This document shows positions 1 to 5,967 of a DNA stretch of 11,224 bases, piece by piece. The notes under the pieces were generated by a model. That model made no database searches. It was not told the origin of the DNA and saw only the letters and a list, made by a program, of their open reading frames with translations. The number at the start of each line of letters is the position of its first letter. The stretch's first letter is position 1. The DNA comes from Acidimicrobiaceae bacterium (GTDB lineage Bacteria > Actinomycetota > Acidimicrobiia > Acidimicrobiales > Palsa-688), in contig JAUTXM010000400.1 in NCBI GenBank assembly GCA_030838025.1, forward strand, positions 1 to 11,224, in the 5' to 3' direction. Made by a program: the position numbers and the translations under genes.

Positions 1-374
1 TCGTCGTCGCTCACGCCGTTGCGCAAACGTCGATCGAAGGCCGCCACTGACTGGAGGTAGCGGCCGAAGGCCGCCTCGCCTTCGTCGGTCAGCTCCACCA
101 GATGGACGCGGCGGTTGTTCGGATCGCGACGACGCCGCACCAAGCCCGCGGATTCCATTCGGTTCAAGTGATGGGTCAGGGTCGGACCCTCGATCCCGAC
201 CGCCTCGGCCAGGTCCCGCTGCATGCCATGGCGCCGAGCCTTGACCGACACCAACACCAGCCATTCCGGGAGCGATCCGTCCACCTGGCCCAACGCCTCG
301 TCGAAGGCCCGAGCGACCAGCTTGGCGGTACGCGTGACCTGCAATCCGATCGGTTCCCGTTGCGGCGCCGCCAT
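1..374 (-). CDS. MarR-family transcriptional regulator (C-terminus cut by window edge)
   Basis: A winged helix-turn-helix regulator of the MarR family, acting in the cytoplasm as a DNA-binding dimer. The 124 visible residues contain the usual order: an N-terminal helix used in dimerisation, the HTH around residues 52-73 (QRDLAEAVGIEGPTLTHHLNRME), then AGLVRRRRDPNNRR, in which DPNNRR forms the wing, and VELTDEGEA at the start of the C-terminal helices. The protein runs off the left edge, so the end of the dimerisation helix is missing. ATG at 374 is chosen; an in-frame ATG at 386 lies inside the palindrome and neither has a clear Shine-Dalgarno. It follows an OsmC-like gene, which recalls ohr/ohrR pairs, but no cysteine is visible in these 124 residues, so the Cys-oxidation switch of OhrR is not available in this part. 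Family assignment is firm; the ligand is unknown. Confidence 0.9.
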   Translation of the reverse strand, partial: MAAPQREPIGLQVTRTAKLVARAFDEALGQVDGSLPEWLVLVSVKARRHGMQRDLAEAVGIEGPTLTHHLNRMESAGLVRRRRDPNNRRVHLVELTDEGEAAFGRYLQSVAAFDRRLRNGVSDD

Positions 375-383
375 ACGACCGAG

Positions 384-412
384 CATAGACGTCGAAGGGT
401 TCGATGTCTATG
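384..412. promoter_or_regulatory. 29-bp near-perfect palindrome, probable MarR operator
   Basis: The arms CATAGACGTCGAA (384-396) and TTCGATGTCTATG (400-412) are reverse complements with one mismatch, separated by GGG. MarR dimers usually bind inverted repeats overlapping their own promoter. This one lies in the gap between the OsmC-like gene and the MarR gene and touches the alternative start codon at 386, so negative autoregulation is the simplest reading. That role is inferred; the palindrome itself is directly visible. Confidence 0.65.
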
Positions 413-431
413 TATTTCTTGATCGCCGTGC

Positions 432-893
432 CTACGCAAAGCTGATGGTCGGGTCCACCTCGATGTCGGTCTTCAGGCTGTTGGCGATGTAGCACTCGCG
501 GTGGGCCACCTGGACCAGATGGCGAACCCGTTCCTCGCCCGCGTTGCCGGCCAGGGTGATGCGAGGTCGCAGCAAGATACGCGTGATCCGCACCGGCGGA
601 TCGTCTTCAGGCATCTCCCCTACCGCGTCGTCCTCGTAAGCGACGACGTCAAGGCGGGCCCGGGTGGCGACGGCGAGAAAGGAGAGAAGCTGGCACGACG
701 CGGCGGCCAGAACAAGTAGCTGCTCAGGATTCAACCGGCTCGGATCACCGCGGTACGCGGCATCAGACGAAAGTGCCAGGGTCACGCCATTACCAGCCGG
801 TCCCGCCTCGTGATCCCGGCTGTACGCCTCGTATCCGACGCCCGTCGAACCGGACCAGGAGCAGCGCACCGCGTAGGTATGGACACGGCCCAT
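432..893 (-). CDS. OsmC/Ohr-family peroxiredoxin-like protein
   Basis: A 153-residue cytoplasmic protein of the OsmC/Ohr fold, a family that reduces organic hydroperoxides with a reactive cysteine pair. Visible marks are NPEQLLVLAAASCQLLSFL with Cys67 following the conserved Glu57, and AHRECYIANSL with the second cysteine, Cys134. The length fits the family (about 140-150). The open frame extends upstream to 977, but that part would overlap the ApbE gene; ATG at 893 is preferred because it starts just before the first beta strand (HTYAVRCSWSG) and has GAGGGGG about 11 bases upstream. It begins 16 bases after the apbE stop and probably belongs to that operon. It resembles the broader OsmC/YhfA-like group more than classical Ohr, so the substrate is uncertain. 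A MarR-type gene follows. Confidence 0.85.
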   Translation of the reverse strand: MGRVHTYAVRCSWSGSTGVGYEAYSRDHEAGPAGNGVTLALSSDAAYRGDPSRLNPEQLLVLAAASCQLLSFLAVATRARLDVVAYEDDAVGEMPEDDPPVRITRILLRPRITLAGNAGEERVRHLVQVAHRECYIANSLKTDIEVDPTISFA

Positions 894-909
894 GCACGAG
901 TATTCCCCC

Positions 910-1689
910 TCAGGCGACCAACGCCGGGGCATAGCGGGGAAACCCGTCGGTCCACCATACGTGGCCGCCGGCGTCAATCACGTAGGCCTCGTACCCCGCG
1001 AGTCCCGCGAGCCACGATGGGGCATCAAGGCCCATGGCCAGCGCCGCGGTGGCGTACGCGTCGGTGAGGGTGAGCTCGGGTCCGACAAGGGTGACGCTGG
1101 CGAGGGAATCTGCGGCTCGACCGGTGAGCGGGTCGATCACGTGGTGGCCCCGCTCGGCAGTTCCCGACGTGGCGACGGCCAGGTCACGACCGGCCACGAC
1201 GACGGTCAGCGCATTGCGCACCAGTGGATGGGCAATGCCGACATGCCAGGGCCGACCCGGTTGCGGCTCGCCTCGAATTCGGACGTCGCCTCCGGCATTG
1301 ATGCAATGGTTCGCCGATCCCCGCTCGAACAACATCGCCGATGCCATCTCAACCGACCACCCTTTTACCAACCCTGACGGATCGAGCCGCCCTGTCGCGT
1401 AAGTGTCGAAGTACCCACCGGTGTCCTGACCGATCTGCTGGCAGCGCACCAGCACCCAACCCACGTCCGGATGACAATCAGCGGCGGTGATCTCGCCCCG
1501 GTCGAGCCGGCTGATCTGGCTGTCCTCCTTGTACGTGCTGAAGATCTCGTCGACCTGCCGGAACCACTGGAAGATGTCGTCGAGTTCGCTCGAATCAACA
1601 TTCGGATCGCGCACATCGACGGAAATCGCGGTGCCCATGACGTGCTCCAGCCGGTGGCAGCCACGGCGGGCGAGTGCGGGCTCAGCCAT
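910..1689 (-). CDS. apbE: FAD:protein FMN transferase (ApbE family)
   Basis: This enzyme splits FAD and attaches FMN by a phosphoester bond to a threonine of target proteins, using Mg2+. The 259 residues carry the family motifs in order: MGTAISVDV (18-26), FSTYKEDSQISRL (50-62), DPSGLVKGW (103-111), NAGGDVR (131-137), ATSGTAERG (173-181) followed by HVIDPLTGR, and the C-terminal TDAYATAALAMG (209-220). It is slightly shorter than the roughly 300-350 residues of secreted lipoprotein ApbE enzymes because the signal peptide is missing: the N-terminus is short and polar with no hydrophobic stretch or lipobox. The start ATG overlaps the end of the FMN-binding gene by 8 bases, which indicates translational coupling with its probable substrate. 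Alternative downstream starts would cut into the first conserved motif. Confidence 0.95.
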   Translation of the reverse strand: MAEPALARRGCHRLEHVMGTAISVDVRDPNVDSSELDDIFQWFRQVDEIFSTYKEDSQISRLDRGEITAADCHPDVGWVLVRCQQIGQDTGGYFDTYATGRLDPSGLVKGWSVEMASAMLFERGSANHCINAGGDVRIRGEPQPGRPWHVGIAHPLVRNALTVVVAGRDLAVATSGTAERGHHVIDPLTGRAADSLASVTLVGPELTLTDAYATAALAMGLDAPSWLAGLAGYEAYVIDAGGHVWWTDGFPRYAPALVA

Positions 1690-2167
1690 GGACCTTGTCG
1701 AGGGCCGACTGCAACGACTGAGCGTAGGACGCGCTGGTATAGGTCGCCCCGCCGATGGTGTCGATCTGGGCGCTCTGGGCTTGGATGACTTCGTCGTGCA
1801 GCAGCGGCGCGGCTTGGTCGCTGATGTCGCGGGACCGGGCGCGGTCGGACGGCAATTTGAGTGCTTTCACATCGATGATCTGATTGCCGCTCACGACGAC
1901 GGCGACTTGCACGTCGCCATATCGGTTCGAGAACAGGCCTCCGGTAATTGTCCTCGGACCTGATGTGGGGCCGACCGTGGTCGTCGGGTTCGAGCCCGGC
2001 GGTGGCGCAGCACCTGGGGCGGGGCTGGTGTTGGCCGGCCCGGCGGGTACGGTGGAGATCGGCGGGACCGCGTTGATCGCGAGGCGCGACGCGGGCGACG
2101 ACTTGAATGTCAGGATCAGCCACAATCCGATCAATGTGAGGCCGAGGGCGGCCGCGGATCGACGCAT
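1682..2167 (-). CDS. Membrane-anchored FMN-binding domain protein, predicted ApbE substrate
   Basis: A 161-residue protein with an uncleaved signal anchor or signal peptide (hydrophobic residues 5-20), a Pro/Thr/Ser-rich spacer (about 35-75) and a C-terminal FMN_bind domain (about 76-160). The flavinylation site is DTIGGATYTSASY (136-148); Thr142 in GAT is the predicted covalent FMN acceptor, by analogy with NqrC and RnfG. The usual Ser/Thr three residues before the acceptor is Gly139 here, a small departure from the consensus. The likely role is to carry electrons outside the membrane, receiving them from the ferric-reductase-like protein encoded just upstream. An excellent Shine-Dalgarno overlaps the upstream stop codon, and the 3' end overlaps apbE. 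The final electron acceptor is not evident. Confidence 0.9.
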   Translation of the reverse strand: MRRSAAALGLTLIGLWLILTFKSSPASRLAINAVPPISTVPAGPANTSPAPGAAPPPGSNPTTTVGPTSGPRTITGGLFSNRYGDVQVAVVVSGNQIIDVKALKLPSDRARSRDISDQAAPLLHDEVIQAQSAQIDTIGGATYTSASYAQSLQSALDKVHG

Positions 2168-2170
2168 TGA

Positions 2171-2178
2171 ACCTCCTT
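2171..2178 (-). promoter_or_regulatory. Strong ribosome binding site of the FMN-binding gene
   Basis: On the minus strand AAGGAGGT is followed by TCA and then the ATG at 2167. It overlaps the TAA stop of the reductase gene (2177-2179), so the two genes are probably translationally coupled. It is the best Shine-Dalgarno in the redox operon and fixes the start at 2167. Confidence 0.8.
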
Positions 2179-3649
2179 AGAGCTCGAAGCGCTCACGATG
2201 GATTTGCGAACGCGCCACACCGAGCGAGCGGAGGCTTTTCGCTGCGATATCCATCATTCCCGTGGGCCCACACAAATAGACGTCACGTTGTGCCACGTCA
2301 GGGACGTGGTGGCGCAGGCTGCGGGCGCCCAGTGGATTCGGCTTCTGCTCCCGTCGACCCAACAGATAGCGGACGGTCATGCGTCGGGCGATGGCGAGAT
2401 TTTCCAGCTCCGACCGGAAAAGGAGATCCTGTTCGGTAGTCGCTCGATACAGGAGGGTAATGTCTCCTGGCCCGCCCGGGAGGTCCTCGATCATGGCCCG
2501 CAGCGGGGTGATTCCGACGCCGCCGGCGATGAGCAGCACCCGGCGGCGGGTCCGGCGCCGGGCGGTGAGATTCCCGTAGGGGCCCTCCGCCATTACGCGC
2601 GTTCCGGGACGAACGTGGCGAAGCGCCTGGCTGTGGTCGCCGACCCCTTTGGCCGTGATCCGGAGCCACTGCGGATTGGGCGCGACCGACAACGAAAAGG
2701 GGTGCGCCTCCCACCATGAATGACGCTCTAGGAATCGCCACCGGAAGAACTGGCCCGACTCGGCCCCCATCCGGGCGAGGTCGCGGCCGGTGACATATAC
2801 CGATACCGCATCGGCGCTTTCGGCGTGCACCGCCTCGACCCGCAATCGGTAGCGGAAGGCGTCACGAATCGGGACGGCTGCGCGGTACCAGACGAGAAGG
2901 CCGAAGACCACGATATACAGGGCCCCCCAAAGGTATCGGTTGGTGGGGTGGGTGATGAACTCATTTCCCGTTGCCAACTGGTGGCTAAACGACAGCGCGA
3001 TGGCGATATACGTGTAGAGGTGGAGGAAGTACCACGTCTCATAGCGAAGCCGGCGGCGGGCGGCCCTGGCCGAGGTGATCCCGACCATTACGAGCAGCCC
3101 GAGGCCCGCGGTCGCCGCCAGCACGTCGGGGTACGAGCGCATCAGTCGTGCCGTTTCGGTGGTGACGGCACGGTGGTCGGCGGCCGCGTAGCCCCAGATG
3201 GTGAACAGGGTGTGGGCGACGAGCAGCACGATCGTGTACTGACCGTTCGATCGGTGCCAGCCCGCCAGGCGGTCGGTGCCGACGAGGCGGTCGAGCCACG
3301 GCAACCGGGCCATCAGCACGACCTGGACCAGGATCAGGTAGGTCCCGAGCAGGGCGGAGATCCGCCCCGCGGCCGTGGCGCGGTCGGCGAAGGTGTGCAA
3401 CGACCCTGCGGGCGTGTTGGTCCACCACATTGCGACCACCGCCAGCGCGCCGACGGCGATGACCGCCAACACCATGGCCTCACGCTGATCCTGGGTCGAG
3501 CGCCACGGGCGGCCTCGGCGGTCGCCCCGGCCACGATCGTCCCGGCGACGATCGTCCCGGCCGCGGTCGTACCGGCCACGATCGTCCCGGTCGGGATCGT
3601 CCCGGTCGGGATCGTCCCGGTCGGTGCCGCGGGGCGCTTCGGACAGCAT
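2177..3649 (-). CDS. Ferric-reductase-like two-heme membrane flavoprotein with FAD/NAD(P)H module
   Basis: A 490-residue transmembrane oxidoreductase. Residues 10-46 form a charged Asp/Arg pentapeptide repeat, probably cytoplasmic. About six hydrophobic helices follow (about 58-260), with candidate heme ligands His132 and His146 (GWHRSNGQ, VAHTLFT) and His210 and His223 (FLHLYTY, SFSHQL), the two-heme pattern of the ferric reductase-like family. The C-terminal half is a ferredoxin-NADP reductase-type module: FAD site HPFSLSV (316-322), GPYGN (356-360), nucleotide site GGVGITPLRAM (376-386) and CGPTGMM (460-466). It should move electrons from cytosolic NAD(P)H through FAD and heme across the membrane, here probably to the FMN-binding protein encoded next. 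The start is uncertain: ATG 3649 sits 2 bases after a hairpin and lacks a Shine-Dalgarno, while ATG 3475 would remove the repeat tail and begin at the first helix. Confidence 0.88.
   Translation of the reverse strand: MLSEAPRGTDRDDPDRDDPDRDDRGRYDRGRDDRRRDDRGRGDRRGRPWRSTQDQREAMVLAVIAVGALAVVAMWWTNTPAGSLHTFADRATAAGRISALLGTYLILVQVVLMARLPWLDRLVGTDRLAGWHRSNGQYTIVLLVAHTLFTIWGYAAADHRAVTTETARLMRSYPDVLAATAGLGLLVMVGITSARAARRRLRYETWYFLHLYTYIAIALSFSHQLATGNEFITHPTNRYLWGALYIVVFGLLVWYRAAVPIRDAFRYRLRVEAVHAESADAVSVYVTGRDLARMGAESGQFFRWRFLERHSWWEAHPFSLSVAPNPQWLRITAKGVGDHSQALRHVRPGTRVMAEGPYGNLTARRRTRRRVLLIAGGVGITPLRAMIEDLPGGPGDITLLYRATTEQDLLFRSELENLAIARRMTVRYLLGRREQKPNPLGARSLRHHVPDVAQRDVYLCGPTGMMDIAAKSLRSLGVARSQIHRERFEL
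3520..3624. repeat. 15-bp tandem repeat array, seven units
   Basis: Three perfect copies of GATCGTCCCGGTCGG (3580-3594, 3595-3609, 3610-3624) are followed at lower coordinates by four diverged 15-base units down to 3520. In the reductase frame each unit encodes a pentapeptide like DRDDP, DRDDR or GRDDR. The length being a multiple of three keeps the frame open, which fits a translated low-complexity tail that can expand or contract by slippage. Confidence 0.85.
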
Positions 3650-3721
3650 CGGCCCAGTCTGGACGGCTGGGCTTAGAACAAGCTATGGACAAGGCAAAGG
3701 CCAGGTAAAAGGACCGCGTTC
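3650..3721 (-). promoter_or_regulatory. Intergenic leader with hairpin between kinase and reductase genes
   Basis: The 72-base gap contains a hairpin with perfect 6-bp arms GCCCAG/CTGGGC (3652-3657 and 3667-3672, 9-base loop), ending 2 bases before the reductase ATG at 3649. Upstream of the hairpin the gap is more AT-rich than its surroundings (3673-3715), the sort of place where a promoter could lie, but no convincing -35/-10 pair is visible. The hairpin could terminate the kinase transcript without a U-tract or mask the start of the reductase gene; the sequence does not decide. Confidence 0.35.
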
Positions 3722-5143
3722 CTATGGCCTTGCTGCCGCGGGCAGGCAGAGCACGGCATCGAGGCCGCCGCCACCGGGCGCTTCCAGGGTGATCGTCCCT
3801 CCGTTTGCCGTCGCCAACTGGCGGACGATCGCCAGCCCAAGTCCGCTCGTGCCCGTCGGCGAGGTGCCTCCCTGCCAGAACCGGTCGAACGCCCGCTGGC
3901 GATCTCGGTCGCTCAGGCCCGGGCCGTGATCGCGAACGTGTACTGCGACCAAAGCGTACGAGCCGTCAACGCGGGCCTCGACTCCCGCGTCACTGCGGCC
4001 CTCGTTGCCGACTTCGATGCCAACTTCGATGCCGTGTCCCGGTGGGCTGGCTTCGACGGCGTTGGCCAGCAGGTTGTCGAGTATCTGTTCGAGGTGACCG
4101 GGAACGACGGTGGCCTGCACCGCATCGGTGGTCCGGACCGACACCGTGAGTTCGACGTCCTGTTCGTCAGCGAGGGCAGCCCACGCGGCGCAGCGTTCGA
4201 CAACAACATCGGTGATGTCCACGGCGCTCGGCGGGGGCATCGTCGCCTGCGCCCGGCTGAGGGCCAGGAGCCCGTCGACCAGTCGCGTCAGACGCTCGAC
4301 CTCGCCTTGCGCATCCTCGAGTTGGCCGCCCACGGCGTCGGGTAGCTCGGCGGCCAAGTTCTCCAAGCGCAGCCGTAAGGCCGTGAGCGGTGTGCGTAGC
4401 TGGTGGGAGGCATCGGCGACGAACTGCTGCTGAGCCGCCACCAGCTCGCCCAGCCGGTCGGCGGTGCGGTTGAACTGTGACGCCAAAGCTTTGAGTTCGG
4501 CCGGACCGTCGAGAGGAACCCGGGCCGAGAGGTCGCCGTCGCCCAGCCGGCCAGAGGCCGTTTCGAGGGCGAGCAACGGACGAGAAAGCCCGCGGGCCAA
4601 CCACAGACCGAGCAGCGCCGCCACGCCAAGAAGGAACACGGCGAAGCCCGCGAGGGCCAACCAGACCCGGTGGATGCGGGCCTCGGTCGGGCGGGCGGAC
4701 ACCGCGACCACCACCACGCCGAGCAGCCCTGACGAGCCACGCACGGGAATCACGACCGCCGTTTCGGGGCCGTCGTCGTCGGCGTGGGCTCCGACATGGG
4801 AGTGCCCGAGGCGCGCCGCCGCGACCGCCGTTTCGAAGTCCGGGCCGCCCCCACCGGGATCGCCGGGGTCGAGGGCCACCAGCGTCCGTCCCGCGGCATC
4901 GGTGACCGCCACCTCGGCACCCGTCTCGGCCCGGTACCGCACCGCGAGGGTTTGCAGGTCATGCTCCTTCGGGTGTTCCAGGCTCTCGCCCGCCACGACC
5001 GCCAGGACGGCGGCGTCGCGCCGGGCGACCGCAGTCAGGGAGTCTCGCTCCCGCCGGGCGTACAGCCCGGCGAGGGGCACCTCGAGCAACACGAGGATCA
5101 ACGCCGTCAAGGCCACATAGGACAACAGGAGCCGGCGCTTCAC
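3722..5143 (-). CDS. HAMP/HisKA sensor histidine kinase
   Basis: A 473-residue inner-membrane sensor kinase, partner of the response regulator encoded just upstream. Order: TM1 (6-26), extracytoplasmic sensor region (about 27-158), TM2 (about 160-182), HAMP (183-235), HisKA with phosphoacceptor His247 in FVADASHQLRTPL, N-box DNLLANAVEA (356-365), G1 box DHGPGL (405-410) and G2 GTSGLGLAIV (431-440). All catalytic motifs are present. The start is GTG at 5143, overlapping the regulator's TGA as GTGA, with the first transmembrane helix beginning immediately; the frame stays open further upstream only as a shadow of the regulator gene. A 12-base direct repeat near 4012-4035 duplicates Gly-Ile-Glu-Val in the ATPase domain. 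The signal is unknown. Its position next to a redox operon suggests a redox or envelope cue, but this is inference. Confidence 0.95.
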   Translation of the reverse strand: MKRRLLLSYVALTALILVLLEVPLAGLYARRERDSLTAVARRDAAVLAVVAGESLEHPKEHDLQTLAVRYRAETGAEVAVTDAAGRTLVALDPGDPGGGGPDFETAVAAARLGHSHVGAHADDDGPETAVVIPVRGSSGLLGVVVVAVSARPTEARIHRVWLALAGFAVFLLGVAALLGLWLARGLSRPLLALETASGRLGDGDLSARVPLDGPAELKALASQFNRTADRLGELVAAQQQFVADASHQLRTPLTALRLRLENLAAELPDAVGGQLEDAQGEVERLTRLVDGLLALSRAQATMPPPSAVDITDVVVERCAAWAALADEQDVELTVSVRTTDAVQATVVPGHLEQILDNLLANAVEASPPGHGIEVGIEVGNEGRSDAGVEARVDGSYALVAVHVRDHGPGLSDRDRQRAFDRFWQGGTSPTGTSGLGLAIVRQLATANGGTITLEAPGGGGLDAVLCLPAAARP

Positions 5144-5808
5144 GAGGGCCGCCCCAACCGGAGGCCGACGCCGCGGACCGTCTCGATCCACCCACGATCG
5201 CCCAGTTTCTTGCGCAACGTCGCCACATGAACGTCGATGGTCTTGGTCGGCCCGTACCAGTGGGGATCCCACACACTTTCGAGAAGCTCCTGCCGGGTGA
5301 CGACGACACCGGGTTCCTCGGCCAGCAAGGCCAGCAGGTCGAACTCTTTGGGGGTCAGGGCGATCTCGATGTCGTCGACATAGACCCGCCGGTTGCGCCG
5401 GTGGATACGCAGGGCACCGAGCTGCTGCTCGTCGGGTTCGACGACGGGCGATGCCGAACCGGAGACGCGGCGCTGCACGGCCCGGATTCGGGCCACGAGC
5501 TCTCGGAATCCGAACGGCTTGACCATGTAGTCGTCGGCGCCGACCTCCAGGCCGATCACGCGGTCGGTCTCGTCGCCCCGCGCCGTGATGACGAGGATGG
5601 GCACGCCCGAGCGGGAGCGCAGTTGCCGGCACACGTCGATGCCGTCCACGTCGGGTAGCCCGAGATCGAGCAGCACGACGTCGGTCTCGGCCGCCTGGAG
5701 GGCCTGGGCGCCCGTCGTCACCCGGGTAGGAGTGAAGCCGTGACGGCGAAGACCGTCGAGGAGCGGGACAGCGATGCGGTCATCGTCCTCGACCACCAAG
5801 ACTCGCAT
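5140..5808 (-). CDS. OmpR/PhoB-family response regulator
   Basis: A 222-residue cytoplasmic transcription factor. The receiver domain begins MRVLVVEDDDRI; the phosphoacceptor is Asp48 in VVLLDLGLPDVDG, with the switch Thr75 in VITARG and Lys97 in VKPFGFREL. The C-terminal winged helix (about 125-222) shows LTPKEFDLLALLAEEPG, TRQELLESVWD, the recognition-helix stretch TIDVHVATLRKKL and the wing IETVRGVGLRLG. Start ATG 5808 is preferred because the receiver begins there; an in-frame ATG at 5820 adds only MLLL, and neither has an obvious Shine-Dalgarno. It overlaps the kinase gene by 4 bases, so the two are a cognate pair. Likely targets are its own promoter region, which carries 10-bp direct repeats, and possibly the redox operon downstream. 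Confidence 0.95.
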   Translation of the reverse strand: MRVLVVEDDDRIAVPLLDGLRRHGFTPTRVTTGAQALQAAETDVVLLDLGLPDVDGIDVCRQLRSRSGVPILVITARGDETDRVIGLEVGADDYMVKPFGFRELVARIRAVQRRVSGSASPVVEPDEQQLGALRIHRRNRRVYVDDIEIALTPKEFDLLALLAEEPGVVVTRQELLESVWDPHWYGPTKTIDVHVATLRKKLGDRGWIETVRGVGLRLGRPS

Positions 5809-5880
5809 CAGCAACAGCATGCAGCACAGAAACAGGTTCCGGGCTCAGCCCCGGCGCAGCCTCGTGCGGCCGGGGGGACT

Positions 5881-5926
5881 GCGGGGACCGCTGGGAACCG
5901 CTGGGAACCGCTGGGAACCGCTGGGA
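5881..5926. repeat. 10-bp tandem repeats upstream of the response regulator gene
   Basis: Three exact copies of CTGGGAACCG (5891-5920) are flanked by a degenerate copy (5881-5890) and a partial copy (5921-5926). They lie in the 159-base gap 5809-5967, about 75-120 bases upstream of the regulator start. A further repeated decamer, GGATCAGCGA, occurs at 5924-5933 and 5965-5974. OmpR-family regulators commonly bind direct repeats spaced about one helical turn, so an autoregulatory site is plausible; a neutral slippage repeat is the alternative. The rest of the gap holds only a weak 5-bp hairpin (5839-5854) and no gene. Confidence 0.75.
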
Positions 5927-5967
5927 TCAGCGATGCGGCTGCGGGACCGCCGCGGGGACCGCTCGGA

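Noticed and set aside
894..977. Longer OsmC-like protein starting at 977
   Set aside because: The extra residues overlap the apbE 3' end and add nothing conserved; ATG 893 starts at the fold boundary.
1365..2123. 252-codon minus-strand frame across apbE and the FMN-binding gene
   Set aside because: It is an alternate-frame shadow, Arg/Pro-rich and without domains, covering two well-supported genes.
2825..3676. 283-codon plus-strand open frame ending in VPVGI-like repeats
   Set aside because: It is the antisense of the reductase gene; its repeats are only the opposite-strand reading of the 15-bp array.
5144..5632. N-terminal extension of the kinase frame upstream of GTG 5143
   Set aside because: It overlaps the well-supported response regulator gene and reads as Arg/Pro-rich shadow sequence; the GTGA overlap and immediate transmembrane helix support 5143.
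5839..5854. Terminator hairpin after the sensor phosphatase gene
   Set aside because: The CCGGG/CCCGG stem has only 5 bp, no U-tract, and lies over 110 bases beyond the stop; too weak to list.
5881..5926. CRISPR-like repeats
   Set aside because: The units are contiguous 10-mers with no spacers and no cas genes are present.
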